A DNA stretch of 64,000 bases. It comes from Gavia stellata. Lineage: Eukaryota > Chordata > Aves > Gaviiformes > Gaviidae. The stretch lies in the NCBI RefSeq assembly GCF_030936135.1, contig NW_026776913.1, positions 124,001 to 188,000 of the forward strand. Reading direction: 5' to 3'. Both the position numbers and the translations under genes were made by a program. The notes under the pieces are model-generated. The model had not been told where the DNA came from and did no database searches. It was given only the letters and a program-made list of their open reading frames with translations. Shown here in pieces: positions 21,011 to 32,013 of this stretch (positions are counted from its first letter, which is position 1; each line of letters opens with the position of its first letter).

Positions 21011-21625
21011 ATGTTCCTCTTTGCAAGCAAAGAGAAGGAAAGCAAGGAAAAGTTTCATAAACATTAAAACGCACTCCTCAACCACACGTAAAGTACAAGC
21101 TAGGTCTCATGAGGCTGACTTTCTACAAGGGATAATCTCATGAGAAATGCTTTAGATAGGGAGATACAAAAAAGTAAATATCAACGTAATTAAAGAGTTG
21201 GCTCTTAAAGAGAGACAATTAGACTACTGAAGGACAGGCCGGCTTTTAGTCCCTGAAGCTCAAAGCAGCAGCGTAGGTGAGAGGTACCAGAATGAACAAA
21301 GAGAAAGGGAAGGAGAAAACTGGAGAATAATGGAAAGGGCCTTTGCCCAGGCAGTCTGCATCTGAAACGACGATTTTAGAAATGGTCTTTGTATCAGGGC
21401 AGGGGAAAGTCAATGAAAGATCAGAGAAATGAAATACAGCGTAGGACAGGCAGAAGAGTGGTACTGTTGTTACAGGGGAAGGTCAGCATTTCCTTGGAAT
21501 ATGCCTTTTGAAAGGTCATGGGATTGGTAGAGGTCTCTTGTGAGTGAGGACAAAGCAATGGTGCACCCCTCTTGGAAGGAGGCCAAAAGTGCACCCCAGG
21601 GAACCCCAGGCTGTACAAGCTCACT
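21011..21625. other. Intergenic stretch, nothing recognised
   Basis: AT-richer DNA without long ORFs, between an R copy and a CR1. Confidence 0.4.
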
Positions 21626-22200
21626 TCACAGAATCACAGAATCACAGAATCACTAAGGTTGGAAAAGACCTGTAAGATCATCAAGTCCAACCATCAACCT
21701 ACAAACACCACCATGCCCATTAAACCATGTCTCACAATGCCACATCCACACGTTCCTTGAAAACCTCCAAGGATGGTGACTCCAGCACTTCCCTGGGCAG
21801 CTTATTCCATTGCCTTACCACTCTCTCAGTAAAGAAATTTTTTCTAATATGGAGTCTAAACCTCCCCTGGTGCAACTTGAGGCCATTTCCTCTTGTCCTG
21901 TCACTAGTCACTTGGGAGAAGAGGCCAACACCCACCTCTCTGAAACCCCCTTTCAGGTCATTGTAGAGAGCCATGAGGTCTCCCCTCAGCCTCCTCTTCT
22001 GCAGACTGAACAACCCCAGTTCCCTCAGCCGCTCCTCATAAGACTTATGCTCCAGACACCTCACGAGCTTTCTCGCCCTTCTCTGGACACACTCCAGCAC
22101 CTCAATGTCCTTCTTGTATTGAGGGGCCCAAAACTGAACACAGTATTCAAGGTACGGCCTCACCAGCGCCGAGTACAGGTGTACTCCTTTGGTGAGGAGT
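21626..22200 (-). repeat. CR1 LINE 3' fragment
   Basis: Read on the minus strand, the end of the CR1 reverse transcriptase ORF ([19 protein letters not shown], then [15 protein letters not shown]) runs into a full CR1 3' end, finishing in GATTCTGTGATTCTGTG at 21,630-21,646. The 177-codon ORF is uninterrupted, so this is one of the younger CR1 copies here. Confidence 0.9.
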
Positions 22201-22239
22201 GTGCCATCAGTTAGAGGCCTCTTGGGTGACATTTCTGGG

Positions 22240-23440
22240 ACCTTGAAAGAGAAGAATTTGTCCAAAAGCAGTCAGCATGGACTCACCAAGGGTGAATCAT
22301 GCCTCACCGACTTGATTGCCTTCATGATGATGTAGCTGCATTTGTGCATGAGGGGAGAACAGTAGATGTTGTTTACCTCAGCTTAAGCAAGACTTGTGGC
22401 ATGGTCTCCCTCAATATTCTTCTACCCAAGTTAGGTTCTGACAGTCTGGATGGGTTGACAAACAGATGGGTGAAGCACCAGTTGGATGATCACGCTGAGA
22501 GAGCAGTGGTGACGGGGTCATACCCCACCTGGAGGCCACTGGGACATACTGGGGCAATGTGGGGCAGCACAGGGGACTGAGACCTGCGCAGTTTAATACA
22601 TTTATCTATGACTTGGAGGAGGTAACTCTCACCTTGTTTGTCGATGACCCTAAATTGGGAGGACCATTGCTGTGCCCTAGGGATGCCATAGAGGGGAAAC
22701 TGGAGAGGTGGGAGGACCGTCCTGTCAGAACCTTCATGGGATAGAAGGTGGCCAAATGGCAGGTCCTGGACCTGGGACAGACTAACGCCCTGCAGTGGTA
22801 GGGGCTGAGGACTGCCTGGCTGGGGATCAGCTCTGCGTAAATGGCCCTGGTGGTGCTGGAGGACAGAAAGCAAATTAGAACATCTGTACACTACCATGTA
22901 AATTTCTGGGCCTCATGTGTGGCAGGGGAGGAGGGAGTGAGCGGCTGTGTGGCTGCTGGGCTATTGGCCAGAAATAACCCATTACAGCAAGGAACATGTT
23001 GATAGCTGGGAGCGAGTTCAGAGGAAGACCGCCAAGATGCTCAGGGGCTTGAGGACTTACATTGGAGGAGGAACTGAGGGACAAGTCCTTGTTCAGCCTG
23101 GAGAAGGGAAGGCCTCAGGAATATCAGCCTGCCAGTCACTGTGGGGATGTTTTCAGGGAGATGGAACCAGTCTTGTCATCGTGACCTTTGGCAGGAGGAT
23201 AATCAACAATAGTCAAGTGTTGAAATAAGGACTAGTCAGGCTGGAGATAAGGAAAAACATTTTCTCCATGAGGGCATCCAAGCATCAGAGCAGGTTTCCC
23301 AGAGACATTGTGCCATCTCTGTCCTTGGATGCTTTCAGCCTTCACTGGATAAAGCCTTAAGCAACATGGTCTGACTCCATAGCTGCTTCTGCCATGAGCA
23401 GGAGGTCAGAGCAGAGACCCCCTGGAGTCCCATTCAGAAG
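22240..23440 (+). repeat. CR1 LINE, old and diverged, RT to near the 3' end
   Basis: Plus-strand CR1 with many stops: QHGLTKGES at 22,280, the FVDDPKLGG region near 22,640, then the usual CR1 3' wording (tgttcagcctggagaa near 23,090; aaaacattttctccatgagg near 23,256). It lies head to head with the CR1 at 21,626-22,200 and is of a clearly older subfamily. Confidence 0.75.
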
Positions 23441-23549
23441 AGTGGAAAACTAAATGATGCTGCAGTTCCTTCCCCTCTGGGTCTTCCCTTGATGAGAGTA
23501 GGGAAAGTTTTCAGTTCCACATGACCACCATAGAAGTAAGTCAGATGTT

Positions 23550-23910
23550 AGTATGGTCAGAGCAGCTGCAGCTTGCTTATCCGCTTCCAGGCAGTGTTGC
23601 TCAGATGCAGGGCTGCTTGACAGCTATCCCCAAACAGCCCTGATCATTCCCTTTGCTTCACCTTTCATTCCCCTTTTCACTCTTTTCCCACCTCTCAAGC
23701 CCTACTCTTCAATCATCCTTATCCCTTCCCATGTAAAATCCAACTCCTTTTCACCGTTTCCCCACTGGCCCTGCCTTGGCTTCACTTTGGACCTTCCTTT
23801 GGTGGTTCTGAGATGGTTACCACGGTACTTTCTACCTTGGTTAGCAGCTCCATTACACTAGTAGTCTTCTTGTCATCTGTAGTGTTCTGATCTTGTTGGA
23901 GGCACCACGA
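23550..23910 (+). repeat. Direct repeat S, copy 1
   Basis: Pyrimidine-rich sequence similar to 27,870-28,230: aaacagccctgatcattccc here, aaacagcctcgatcatgtcc there, then a long CT-rich stretch and cttatcccttcccatg versus cttatctcctcgcatg. Family unknown. Confidence 0.6.
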
Positions 23911-24329
23911 CTCAGGATGACCATTGGCACACGTGCTTTAACAGCTGGACTGTTGGAGCTTCAGTCCAGAGAGACCTTGACACACCTGGAGATTTGGCCA
24001 TGTCCTGGACCAAGCTGGGGTGGAGTTAACGTTCCCCATAGCAGCCCTCATGGTGCTCAGCTTTGTATTTGTAGCCGGAGTGCTGTTGCTACCACACCGC
24101 TGTTTTGGCTCTTGCTTAGCAGTGCTGGTACAGCATCAAGGCTACCTCTCCAACCTCCCTCCCCTGCAAAGGCCTGGGGAGGTGGGCAAGGGCTTGGGAG
24201 GGGACAGAAAGTGTTTTGGGTGCTCTTGGGATGTGTCCTTCACACAATGATGTGTTTTGCATCGGTCTAAGGCTATCCACTGTGGAAAGTGGACTTATGA
24301 GGAGGTAAGATGGCCTTAATATACAGGTG
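23911..24329. other. Intergenic stretch, nothing recognised
   Basis: Two overlapping ORFs of 125 and 76 codons, without domains. No clear repeat. Confidence 0.35.
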
Positions 24330-25420
24330 AGGAATGTCTTCTATGTTGTATTGAACTATGTCTACCTTTGGTTTTGTTTGTTGGCAAGTAAGAAACTTCC
24401 TTCTGTGCCTGTGTGCAGCTCGTTCTCCAGGTGAAACAGTGGGAACTGGTGCCAAGGGGCTGAAACATGCAGCTGCAGGCTTTAGTTGAGAAGACTCTGT
24501 TTGTACAGCACTGCTGTAAGGCGCACATGATTGAAGATAGAAATGGTGGAGTTGGTGGAAGGTACCAAGACTGCCCATATAGTTTCTGCCATAAAGGGTA
24601 GTGACTTCCATATATATTCCTCGGCAGTTAGGATATGCTCTCTTTCAAAATCAGTTGCAGATTGCTGCTATCACTTAAGGTTTATGCAGAAAAATAAAGG
24701 GAAGTGGGAAAAGAATAAATTCTTTCTTCCTGTTGGTGAATGATGAACTCTTTTCACTTTGAATACACTCCTGAAAGCTCTCAAATGAACCACATAAAAC
24801 CAGAAAATCAGGAAAATTGGCTTGTTAGGGCGTTTTTCATGTTCGAGTGCCCTCTGGAGCCAACTTCCTGAACTGCAGATCCTGAAAGATTGAACAGGCC
24901 TCTAGAGAAGGAGAAGCAGAAGCAAACCTCCACATTTCTGAGGGGGTTAGTGAGCCCCACCAAGCGCCATCACTGCAGAGACCATGGAGGGAACGATGGA
25001 CAAGGTGACCATCCCTGGGGGCTGGTGAAAGAGGAAGTCAAAGGTGACAGATAAGAGGTGGAAAATGAAATGTGGGGGTGGCTCTGATGCCAAGCAGGCC
25101 CTTGATGTCTTTCTCTAAGGAGGATGACCTAGTCCTGACCCCCATCACCATGCAAAAGGCATCCTGTCCCTCACTGGATGCTCAGGGCTCTTCCTATGAG
25201 CAGTGGGATGTGGGGTGCGCAATGACAAGTGCAGGACAGCGGTCGCACAGCTGCCAGCCTCTATGAAGGATGAGGAGGCAAGAAAGCACTGGGGCTGTAA
25301 GGAAATGGTGACCTTCTTGGAAGAGGCAGAAGTGACAGCGAAGAGGACAAGGACCCCACTTGTGTTATTGAGAGGTCCCAGACCCACCAAGACTCTCAGC
25401 TGTCCCCACCGCAGGCTTTC
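24330..25420 (-). repeat. Unclassified repeat family R, decayed copy
   Basis: Minus-strand similarity to R in two blocks in the right order: 25,090-25,410 (around 'cctgtccctcactggatgct', minus of the 'gagggaccgg' part) and 24,330-24,560 (matches the right end of R at 20,920-21,010). The middle is not recognisable. Confidence 0.45.
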
Positions 25421-25489
25421 CTACACTGTCCTATGCCTGTGCCTGTTTCCCAGCAGATTTAACCACCTACCATGACTTCCTGAATACAG

Positions 25490-26398
25490 TAATACAATAA
25501 ATTCAGTAAGTTTGCAGATGATGGTGAAATAGGAGGAGGTCTGGATTTGATTGAGGGTGGAGAGGCCTTATAGAGAGAACTGGATAGACTGGAGAGCTGG
25601 GCAATCGCCAACCACATCAAATTTAACAGGAGCAAGAGCTGGATTCTCCACCTGGGATGCAGTAATCCGAGTTATACATACAAATTGGGGGAGGAGAGGC
25701 TGAAGAGCAGCCCTGCAGAAAGAGATCTGGGGTTTTTGGGTTCAGGGCAAATTGAATAGGAGTCAATAGTGTGCCGTGGCAGCCAAAAGGGCCACCCGTG
25801 TCCTGGGGTGCATCAAGCACATCATCGCTAGCTGGTGGAGGGAGGTGATTGTCCCACTCCGCACTGCACTGGTACGGCCCCACCTCAAGTGCTGTGTGCT
25901 GTTTGGGGCACCTCAGTAGAAGAAGGACACCAAAGTATTAAAGTGTGTCCAGGGAAGGGCAACCAAGGTGGTGAAAGGTCTCGAGGGCAAGACTTGGGAG
26001 CAGTGGCTGAGGTCACTTGATTTGTTCAGCTTGGAGAAGAGAAGGCTGAGGGGTGAGCTCATCGCAGTCTACAACTTCCTCAAGGAGGGCAGCGGAGAGG
26101 GAGATGCTGATCTCCCCTCTCTGGTGACCAGCGATAGGACCCGAGGAAATGGAATGGAGCTGCGTCAGGGGACGTTCAGATTGGACATGAGTAAAAGGTT
26201 CTTCACTGAGAGGGCTGTTAGTCATGGGAACAGGCTCCCGAGGGAAGTGCTCACGGTACCAAGCCTGTCAGAGTTCAAGGAGCGTCTTGAAAACATATGT
26301 CATGTGCTTTAGTTTTAAGTAGTCCTTGTGAGGATTAGGGAGTTGGACTCAATGATCCTTATGGGTCCCTTCCAACATTAGATATTCGATGATTCCTT
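25490..26398 (+). repeat. CR1 LINE 3' half
   Basis: The segment starts in the reverse transcriptase at 'aagtttgcagatgatggtga' (the F-A-D-D region) and runs to the 3' end with 'gggtcccttccaacattag' and a short ATTCGATGATTCC tail. Stops break the frame, so it is inactive. A 114-codon piece at 25,968-26,312 still reads [18 protein letters not shown]. Confidence 0.9.
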
Positions 26399-26424
26399 GA
26401 CTTCATCAGGTCAATTCTGTCTTT

Positions 26425-26745
26425 TACATGCAGTTGTTGATCTTCAGAATGAGACTCATTCTATAGAAACGCTGTTGCTGGTACCAGTTGCAAAACCGAT
26501 TGTCTGACTGCAGGATCTGCCCAATTCTTTTCAAACCTTTTCCCCTCAATAGCAGGATGGAGAAGAATACCATCTGCACCCTCCTGCCCTTGACCATCAC
26601 ACCCAGAGCAGCGTAGTCATGCTTGCTACTTTCCAGGTCTCCTAGGACAACATCAGTGGTTCTCGTGTGGAAGAGCAGAAGGGGTTAACATTCCAAGATC
26701 AGGACAAGCTTCCGCAGCCTCCCAGCAATGCACCCCTTGATCAAG
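26425..26745 (-). repeat. CR1 ORF1 relic, SGNH esterase-like domain
   Basis: Minus-strand translation reads HTRTTDVVLGDLESS, then ALGVMVKGRRVQMVFFSIL and ILQSDNRFCNWYQQQRF. This is the known CR1 ORF1 esterase pattern (family form HVGTNDxxxGDLxxxKxDYxALG ... VVFSSILP ... WCQQxGF). The motif residues are decayed here (Gly-Thr-Asn became Arg-Thr-Thr). ORF1 pieces are rarer than 3' ends because most CR1 copies are 5' truncated. Confidence 0.7.
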
Positions 26746-27419
26746 GACAGCTGACAGAGCTCCTTAGAAGCTGCTAGAGCTTGCCAGCAGCTTGTCAGAA
26801 GTCTACGTCTCCTCTGACTCTTCTTACTTGGCAGCCAAAGGCCCCTTGAATGTCCTCAGAGGGCTCCATGGATCTTCAAGATGCAGGTTCACTAAGGCTC
26901 TCAAAAAAGTCCCCAGGAGACATTGTCAGGACTCCATTCGGCCAAGAGCTGAGGAACTCGGGGTGATTCCAGTATTGATCCTGAAGTGAGCCCGAGGTTG
27001 GTCTAGAGGCATCCGAAGGTGCTTTCCAGCATGAATGGGTTTGTGATTCTGTCATCTCTCATAATAGCTACTGCAATTCTTGCAGTCATCAATTCCTCCT
27101 CTGCATCTGGATTAGCACCAAGCATGGTAACCCTAGAGCCACACCCTCTCAATGGTGTCAGGATGCCACTAAGGACTGAAACATTTTATGTTCAAAGTTT
27201 CATTGTGGATGACTCTTTGTTTTCAGACAGAACAGGCCCTTCTCACAGCCTGAAACACCTGTGCATTGCAACATGATGCCAAATGAGAGGGATGCAATCA
27301 GAAAGTCATGACACGAGGGTAATGATGTTATAACATCTGAGGGGTCCTTGGGAAAGCCAGTAAAAACTCAAAATGCCCTAAAAATCTCAGACATGATTTG
27401 TAAGGTTGGCTTTGCCACT
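26746..27419. other. Intergenic stretch, nothing recognised
   Basis: Short ORFs at 26,792-26,989 and 27,019-27,276 show no domain. The stretch may hold more decayed CR1 at its left end. Confidence 0.35.
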
Positions 27420-27760
27420 ATGGCAGTCTGAGGGAGCTGGGTTTGTTCAGTGGAGAGAAGAGAAGCCTTTGGGGACACCTGGGGACAGCCTTTCCACACC
27501 TACCAGGAGATCACCAGGAAGAGGCAGCCAGGCTCTCCTTCCCTGTTGTGAATGATGGGAGGGTGAGGGCCAATGGACTTACTTGAAACACCTGAGGAAA
27601 AGCTCTTTACCCATGAAGAGGGTCAAGCCCTGAGGCAGGTTGCCCAGAGAGGTTGTGCTCTGTCAGGCCTTGGAAGATTTCAAGCCTCACACAAATAAAA
27701 CTCTGAGCCACCTGGTGTGACTTGATAGCTGACCTTGCTGGGAGCAGCAGGTTGGCTCTC
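27420..27760 (+). repeat. Old CR1-like LINE 3' fragment
   Basis: The order of words is that of a CR1 3' end (agctgggtttgttcagtg, then the 'aaaagctctttacc' and 'aggttgcccagagagg' stretches), but diverged and without the terminal repeats. Confidence 0.6.
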
Positions 27761-27869
27761 GTGCAGCATGAGGGACTGCCCATTTCCTTCCACCACAGGG
27801 CTTCCCTGAACCATGCTAGGGAAAGCACTCAGCTTCCCCATGACCATGGAGGTGAGCAAACCTAAGTTT

Positions 27870-28230
27870 GGTCAGATTATCTTTTTTGTCTTGCGCATGT
27901 CACCACTGCTTACCTGCAGAGCTGCTTGGCAGGTACCTCCAAACAGCCTCGATCATGTCCTTTGCTTCATCTTCTCTTTTCTTTTCCCCTCTTTTCCCCC
28001 ATCTGAGCTCTGCCCCTTGGTCATCCTTATCTCCTCGCATGCAAACAGCCCACCTGTGTTTGCTCTTCCCACACTGGTCTTGCCTTTGCTTGCTCTGTAG
28101 CTCTTTCTGAGATGGGCAGCATGGAAAATTCTATATTGGAAAGTGACTCCATTAAACTAATACCTCATTTTACCATTTGTACTGTCCTCCAACACATGAT
28201 GTTCTCTTCTGAGAGACACCACAATCAGAC
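27870..28230 (+). repeat. Direct repeat S, copy 2
   Basis: Partner of 23,550-23,910, same orientation, about 4.3 kb apart. Both lie beside CR1 and R pieces, so a larger block may have been duplicated and then decayed. Confidence 0.6.
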
Positions 28231-28339
28231 TAATTCAATTGCACGAACAGCTGACAAAACAGTGACTCAGTCCATGAGGACCTTGAGGATCTCTGGGATT
28301 CAGCCAACAGAAACCTCCTGAATTTACAAGGAGAAGCCA

Positions 28340-29270
28340 CCAGTCCTGTATTGGAGGGGGAAGAATAACCCTGTACCTCAGGGCAGGCTGGTACCCGACT
28401 GGCTGAGCAGGGACCCAAAGCAGAAGGGCCTGGGCCCAATGAGGGATGCTGTATGAGCCAGTAGCACGTGCTCACCAGAAGAAAGATCAGCTGCGTTAGG
28501 AATTGGTGACCCAGACAGTGGGAGTTATCGTCCTCGTCGAGTGAGCACCGTTGTGGCCACATTTGGAGTAGTGTGTCCCTCTGTGGGGTTTCCTGCTCTA
28601 GGCAATTTGGGAGGAACTGGAGAGTGCCCAGAAGAGCTCTGCAGAGATGGGGGTCGGGGTCTAGTGCCCTCCTTGGGGGTGCTGAGGCAGCTGGGTGTTT
28701 GTCTGGTGGGTTTAGACTGGACAGGAGAGAAAGAAATGCCACCCCAAGGGCAGTGCTGTGATACAAGAGGCCGCCCAGAGGGAGCCTGGGCCAGCCCAAG
28801 GCTTTGTGTTTCAAGGAACAGCCAGGGATGGCAGAGAGGAATCAGTAAAGGCAGTGAGATACTCAGGTGAGAACAAGAGGATGGAGTGTCCACAGCCTTC
28901 AAGGAAACAGGGCCAGGCGTACACACCATAGGACAGCCTTGGGTGGAGGTGGTCGAGGGAGCTGGCAATGCCGAAAGCCCCCAACAGAGCTGACGTCCTC
29001 CTCCCCTTGGCTGTGGCTGTTGCCTGTGCCAGCCAGGGCCTTCCAGTAGGAACTTCATCATTACAGCTCGAGGGCCTCATGGACTCCTCTTCCCTACGCA
29101 GGAGCCTGGCAGGTTTCAAACCGTGTTTTTGCACTTGCTCAGGGATCTTCCTGGGGATGTGTGATGGAGGGATGTTCCTTGACCACACTGCCCCAGGAAA
29201 AGCCCCGAGCAACGTGTCAGGGAAAATCACATTCTCTGGGAATGCGTTGTGTATGTGACACATTGCCCCA
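28340..29270 (+). repeat. Unclassified repeat family R, copy 3
   Basis: Collinear with 14,900-16,000: ggggaagaataaccctgtac near 28,358, caatttgggaggaactggag near 28,602, aaggctttgtgtttcaagga near 28,798 and ggctgtggctgttgcc near 29,009. It ends where the OR-C cassette begins, as R copy 1 does before OR-B. Confidence 0.6.
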
Positions 29271-29274
29271 AGCA

Positions 29275-32013
29275 ATGTGTGAGGCACCAAATGGCATTCT
29301 CTGTGATGCCGACTGGGGTGTCTGTCACCCAACTACCCTGAATGGGAATTGCTTTCCTGGTGGTCCTGTGATTTTCTTGGCAGCCCAGGCATCTCATGTA
29401 GCTCTGTGTGCCTGGATTTGAACCTTACATTGAGCAGCTGCCTTGAATTCTGTACCACAATGTGGGGATGAACAGGAGGCAGCTGCCAATACAGTCAGTG
29501 AAGATCTAGTAAACCCAACACCTGGAGGAGAGGAAGAAAGAGACTGAGCTCTCCCTATGGCATACGACTCCATTCCATCCTATGAATGTCTCTATAGGCT
29601 GACCTGAACATAACGAGTAGGGACAGGTTCAGTTGCCCTTAATTTGGGCAGCAGCTGTCCTTTCAGTTGGCCAAAGGAAATCCCCAAGAGCCTCCAAGAA
29701 GATGCCCCAGATGTTGGCCTGTCTCTACATCAGCCTGCACGTATCTTCAATCTGTCTCTATTATCTTTGACCACCTCTGGCACCTCAGGTGTCACCAGAC
29801 AACTGCATCTGAACAGCTCACTCCTGGCCTCCAGCTCCATTAATTACCATGGGAGCTGAGAGCAGGAGCTCACATGCAGGTGCCTATTGTGTGTCCACCT
29901 GAAGGGGGGCAGGAGGAATCCCACCTGCTGTGGGTCTGTGGTGTGCATGGGAGGGAGCTGAGTGCCCTTCCAGCCCCAGCACTCCAAACCCAGGATGAGA
30001 TGCCTTGTCGGGCTCAGCTGCATCCCTTCCCTCAGCAGGGGTAAAGGAGATCCCTGCCTGTCCCTGTCTGGCTGTCCTGTCTAAAGATGGGCCAAGAAAA
30101 GTTGATACTTGGGCGTGAGTCTGTCTCTCAGCAGGGAAATGACAGTGCTGGGAAGAAGTGTCTCTCCCCAGCTGCGGGAGGGAACCTCAGTGATTGCTCC
30201 AGCCTGTTTCACAGCAGGTTCCCCTGGAGCCCCAGGGACCCCTGGGGGGAGCCCCGAGGGGCAGAGAAAGTGCCGCCTTGGGCTGCTCCTCTGCTGCTGA
30301 GCTGGGCCGGGCTCCTGGGACGGAGGGAGCTCATGGCAAGCGGGCAGCACTGCCGAGAGACAGCTCTGCCCAGGAGCAGCTCCTCTGCAGAGCGCAGCAG
30401 GGCTGAGGGCACTGCCTGCAGGCACCGAGGGGAGAGGATCAAGGCAGAGAGAGGTTAAAGGCAGTCTGGGGTGGGAGGACAGAGGCGAGCTCACTGGAGG
30501 AGGAATCTTCACAGCCCTTGACACGGTAAGTCTCTGGCTGCAGGGCGATTTAGGTACAGTTCACGGACAGATCTCCTAATGATGGCACATCCCACAAACT
30601 GTGAGACCTTTCAGGAAGAACTGCCACAGGTTCTCCAGTGTAGAGGAGGAGGAGGTGCCCCAGAGCAGGGCTTCCCTGCTGCACCATGAGAGGGACAGGG
30701 CATGAGGGCTGCCTTCTGCCAGGGACGGCTGCAGGGTGTGAAGGTGGGTGTGCAGCCAGGGGTGCCCAGGGCTGTCCTTCCGAGCAGGGTCCCTGCACCC
30801 CCGGGGCTGGGTGCTGGGGCAGGGACTCTGCCGCCTGCCAGGGTCAGCACTCAGCCTGCCCGGGGAGCTCCCCATGGCACTGTGGGAAGCCCATCAGGGC
30901 AGGGCAGGGTCCTTCTGCTGTGGAGAGAGTGCTACCTGGGTCAAGGCTGCTCACAGCTCCACATCCCCCCCAGGACATTTCCAAGGGCACTTTTCAAAAG
31001 GAAGGTCTATGTGGCGGTTACCTGAAAGGGAAGCTGCCGGTGTTTTGAGTTTTCTCCTCTTGGTTGTCTGGAAGGGCAGTGAGAGATGGAAATTTATTTC
31101 TATGTTCTGGGAAAGGCACTGAGACCCCACTTCTCATTAGCTCTTGTCTGATCTGCTCATTAGCTCCAGCACAGACAGAGGTGCCCCTGGGCAGTACCCT
31201 GGTGCCAGGAGGTGTCTGCAGGGCAGAGCTGAGCACACGGTGAATGGGATGGGGTCTGTGGGAGATGGTAGGAGAGAGACATTGGGACAGGGAATCAGCT
31301 TCCAGCAGGGACATCTCCAGCAGAGACAAGGGCAGGGAATGAGAAGGAGCTGCTACCAGAAATGCCATGGCAGGGCTATTTGGGCACCTCCTTGCCATGC
31401 CCTGGAGTGCAGATACCTTCCCCAGAGCAACTCCCTGGTCTCCTCTCCTACCCAGCAGAGCCTCTGCCTTCATGGCCATGGGGTCCCTGTTATGAGTCAT
31501 GCCCTGGGCAGCTTGCCTTCCAGGTGGATGTGTCTTGGGATGCAGTACACAAAAAAGAGGCTAAAACCACCTGCCCTACAGTGACACCATGTGAGAGGTG
31601 GTGAGCACAGCTGGGTAAGGAGAAGGCTTCACAGCACACCCCTCTGCCTTTCTGTCCTCACCTCATTGCTTTGGAGCATTGCAGTTTTCTTCCCTGTTTC
31701 CCCACCTTTCCGTGCTGCTCTTGCTCTCTGGGATATGGATTGGGGTGCAGGTCAGCTTCTGTTCTGGCACTGACTCTGGGTGTCCTTCCCTGGAAGTATC
31801 TTCATGGGAAGTAGGTGCCCAAGCTCTGTTTTAAACTGTCAGGCACCATGCCATTCAATTGACAGGGCTGGGGAATGCGCTGGCTTGTTCCTCATTCATC
31901 ACAGGGATGGGGATTTCTATGACAAATAGCATGTTATTTTCCTCAGAGAAGTCTGTCCTCAATTGTCATTGTCTTTTTCACCTTGGACAGGTCCCAATGC
32001 CCACAGAAAACAG
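29275..32013 (+). repeat. OR upstream cassette, copy C
   Basis: Inverted match of the OR-A cassette, from 'accaaatggcattctctgtg' (29,287) onward and closest between 29,640 and 30,880. After 30,890 the intron is diverged but still alignable in places (31,150-31,330). OR-C follows. Confidence 0.75.
30526..31990 (+). other. Predicted 5'-UTR intron of OR-C
   Basis: A GTAAGT donor at 30,526-30,531 after GACACG pairs with an acceptor AG at 31,989-31,990 after a T/C-rich stretch (TCTTTTTCACCTTGGACAG). Intron of 1,465 bp. Confidence 0.65.
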
